Positions 13,735 to 15,053 of a DNA stretch of 15,053 nt are shown here, one piece after another. Positions within the stretch are counted from its first letter, which is position 1, and every line of letters starts with the position of its first letter. This DNA is from Methylibium sp964616015 (GTDB lineage Bacteria; Pseudomonadota; Gammaproteobacteria; Burkholderiales; Burkholderiaceae_C), in contig CAZTTC010000064.1 of assembly GCA_964616015.1 (NCBI GenBank), forward strand, positions 1 to 15,053, in the 5' to 3' direction. Below the pieces are notes generated by a model, which ran no database searches, was not told the origin of the DNA, and saw only the letters and a program-made list of their open reading frames with translations. The translations under genes and the position numbers were made by a program.

Positions 13735-14549
13735 CGCGACGCGGCCGCGGACGGCGCGACCAGCAAGGCCCGCACCTCGCGCAGCTTGGCCTTCAGCGCC
13801 GCCGCGTTGGCCGGGCCCATGCGCAGCAGCATCTTCTGGCCGGCCGAGCGCTGCTCGAGCGCGCGATCGGCGAACTCGTAGCGCAGCCAAGGACTCTGCG
13901 GTTGCAGCGGTCCCTTGATCTCGGTCAGCACCAGCGCCACTTCGCCGGCCGGATCGGGCGCCTGCAACAGGTGGTCGATGACGGCGACGACGCGATCGTT
14001 GAAGTAGCGCCCCGGGTAGCCCATCGCCTCGTAGGCCTGCTGCAACTGCGGATAGAACTGGCGGTAGACGCCGACGGCGCGTGCGCTGTCGAGCGCCGCG
14101 ACCATCGCGACGAAAGGCGCGTAGCGCTGCGCATTGGCGGACGACAGCAGGCTGCGCTCGCCGCGCGTCTCGGGCGCAAAGCGCCCGGGCGCCGGCTGCA
14201 CCGGCCACAGCCGAGCCGGCGCCTGGTCGCGGGCCAGGTTGTCGACGGTGGCGACGATGCGCCGCGCCACCTCGTCGAGCCGCAGGAAGCGCTGCGCATC
14301 GGCTCGCCCGAGCAGGCCGGCGAGGCCCTCTTCCAGGCTGGCCGCAGCGGCGGAGGCCGGCGGCTCCACGGGGTAGCGGATCGCCGGCTCGCTGGCCGCG
14401 GCCGGCGGCGCTTCGGCCACGGCCGCCGGTGCCGGCACCGGCGTCGCGCCGATCGGCGCGGGACGCAGCCTCTGAAAGGCGTACCAGCCGGCGGCACCCA
14501 GGCCGAGCGCCAGCACGACCACCGTGATCCAGACCGCCCTGCTGCTCAT
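13731..14549 (-). CDS. DUF3014-family membrane-anchored protein
   Basis: The product has 272 residues. A single N-terminal membrane helix (about residues 6-26, VWITVVVLALGLGAAGWYAF) is followed by an Ala/Pro-rich linker to about residue 68 and then a globular domain that should lie in the periplasm. The domain matches DUF3014: LLGRADAQRFLRLDEVARRI, VATVDNLARDQAPARLWPVQP, SANAQRYAPFVAMVAALDSA, YPQLQQAYEAMGYPGRYFNDR, and LVLTEIKGPLQPQSPWLRYEF with the following QKMLLRMGPANAAALKAKLREV. Function is unknown. The start at 14549 has an excellent GAGGAGG five bases upstream. The gene lies downstream of the heme-cupredoxin gene on the same strand (118-base gap containing a hairpin). Its TAG stop at 13731-13733 is the complement of the CTAG that also ends the ferredoxin gene. 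Confidence 0.9.
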   Translation of the reverse strand: MSSRAVWITVVVLALGLGAAGWYAFQRLRPAPIGATPVPAPAAVAEAPPAAASEPAIRYPVEPPASAAAASLEEGLAGLLGRADAQRFLRLDEVARRIVATVDNLARDQAPARLWPVQPAPGRFAPETRGERSLLSSANAQRYAPFVAMVAALDSARAVGVYRQFYPQLQQAYEAMGYPGRYFNDRVVAVIDHLLQAPDPAGEVALVLTEIKGPLQPQSPWLRYEFADRALEQRSAGQKMLLRMGPANAAALKAKLREVRALLVAPSAAASR

Positions 14550-14582
14550 GCGCGCCTCCTCGCCTCCGGGGACTGCATGATG

Positions 14583-14621
14583 GACCGCCGGCGGCGGCCG
14601 GGGTTCATCGGCCGGCCGGTC
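14583..14621 (-). terminator. Compound GC hairpin behind the heme-cupredoxin gene
   Basis: GACCG (14583-14587) pairs with CGGTC (14617-14621), and inside it CGGCCG (14595-14600) pairs with CGGCCG (14609-14614) around an eight-base loop. It starts about 46 bases past the stop codon at 14668. The region is so GC-rich that several alternative folds exist, and no U-tract follows. Confidence 0.3.
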
Positions 14622-14667
14622 GAGCGCGGCGCGTGTGTAGCAGCTTGTGAGCGCAGCGCCGGGGCGC

Positions 14668-15053
14668 CTACTTCGCCGCGACCTCGATCGTGCCCTTCAT
14701 GCCGGGATGCAGGCCGCAGATGTAGGCGATGTTGCCGGCCTCGTCGAACTGCAGGGTCGCGCTCTGGCCCTTCAGCATCAGGCCGCTGCGCTGGTCCTTG
14801 CCGACGATGGCGATCTGGTGCGGCGAGTCGTCGGCGTTGGTCCAGGTCACGCTCTGGCCCGCGCTGATCTTGATCGCGCCGGGGCCGAAGACGAAGCCGG
14901 CGATGTTGACGTCGCTCGGACCGCTTTTGGCCGCGACCTGGGCTCCGCTGGGGAACTTGCCCGACAGCTTGGCCAGGTTGGTCAGGTAGTCGTCCTTGGC
15001 GAACGGCAGGTGGCACTGGTAGCAGGCCGTCAGGTTGGCCTTGTCGTTGACCT
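14668..15053 (-). CDS. Cytochrome P460-like heme motif joined to a cupredoxin domain (5' end off the edge)
   Basis: Only the C-terminal 127 residues are visible; the frame stays open to the right edge, so the start lies outside. Near the visible start is ACYQCHLPFAKDDYLT, a CxxCH c-type heme attachment motif (visible residues 10-14, bases 15010-15024). Its setting, close to the end of a domain and followed by P-F-A-K-D-D-Y, resembles the C-terminal end of cytochrome P460-type proteins. After a linker, a cupredoxin domain spans about residues 45-127 with a complete type 1 copper ligand set: His78 in DDSPHQIAI, then Cys112, His115 and Met118 in YICGLHPGMKGTIEV, as in amicyanin and pseudoazurin. 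The protein should be a periplasmic electron carrier or oxidoreductase. A GTG at 14848 could begin a short copper-only protein, but the continuous upstream frame with the heme motif argues against that. Confidence 0.82.
   Translation of the reverse strand, partial: VNDKANLTACYQCHLPFAKDDYLTNLAKLSGKFPSGAQVAAKSGPSDVNIAGFVFGPGAIKISAGQSVTWTNADDSPHQIAIVGKDQRSGLMLKGQSATLQFDEAGNIAYICGLHPGMKGTIEVAAK

Noticed and set aside
14668..14850. A stand-alone 60-residue cupredoxin fragment starting at GTG 14848
   Set aside because: The same frame continues upstream without a stop to the window edge, and those residues complete the cupredoxin fold and add the CxxCH motif.
14546..15016. A minus-strand open frame overlapping the heme-cupredoxin gene in another frame
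   Set aside because: Its product is Arg/Pro/Gln-rich without motifs; the correct frame is shown by the copper and heme ligands.

Overview
The window is about 15 kb of very GC-rich chromosomal DNA packed with short-spaced and sometimes overlapping genes on both strands. The protein sequences (GlnRS, exonuclease I, DusC, DUF1415, DUF3014 and a large M48 lipoprotein) and the GC-saturated third codon positions suggest a betaproteobacterium of the order Burkholderiales, near the Rubrivivax/Leptothrix/Comamonadaceae side. That placement is inferred from family knowledge, not from a search. I see no rRNA, tRNA, CRISPR array, insertion sequence, integrase or phage gene.

Left part (1-4454). A gene-free stretch is followed by a leftward gene for a small exported YAPPP-repeat protein. 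This gene is divergent from glnS (glutaminyl-tRNA synthetase), and the space between them holds an 8-bp inverted repeat. Convergent to glnS is a small exported protein built from two copies of a ~35-residue unit. Next is a leftward pair, an AHSA1/SRPBCC protein followed by a glutathione S-transferase-like protein, with a phased TGGCCA pair upstream.

Middle part (4682-9527). The leftward genes are sbcB (exonuclease I) with a small membrane protein just upstream. A rightward DUF1232/YkvA membrane protein overlaps tail-to-tail with a leftward pair: an M48 zinc-protease lipoprotein and a 99-residue membrane-anchored protein. A LysE/RhtB-type exporter gene lies upstream of the protease.

Right part (9619-15053). 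An exported SRPBCC protein overlaps tail-to-tail with dusC (tRNA-dihydrouridine synthase). Divergent from dusC are a periplasmic FKBP-type prolyl isomerase and a DUF1415 protein. Then come a DUF808 membrane protein, a small [2Fe-2S] ferredoxin, a DUF3014 membrane-anchored protein and, cut by the right edge, a redox protein joining a c-type heme motif to a C-terminal type 1 copper domain.

Most genes are housekeeping or conserved genes of unknown role, and the window does not look like a mobile or defence island. The best candidates for something new are the heme-plus-cupredoxin protein at the right edge, the two-repeat secreted protein at 2818-3147, the M48 protease with its uncharacterised C-terminal half and small membrane partner, and several compact regulatory or gene-end arrangements.
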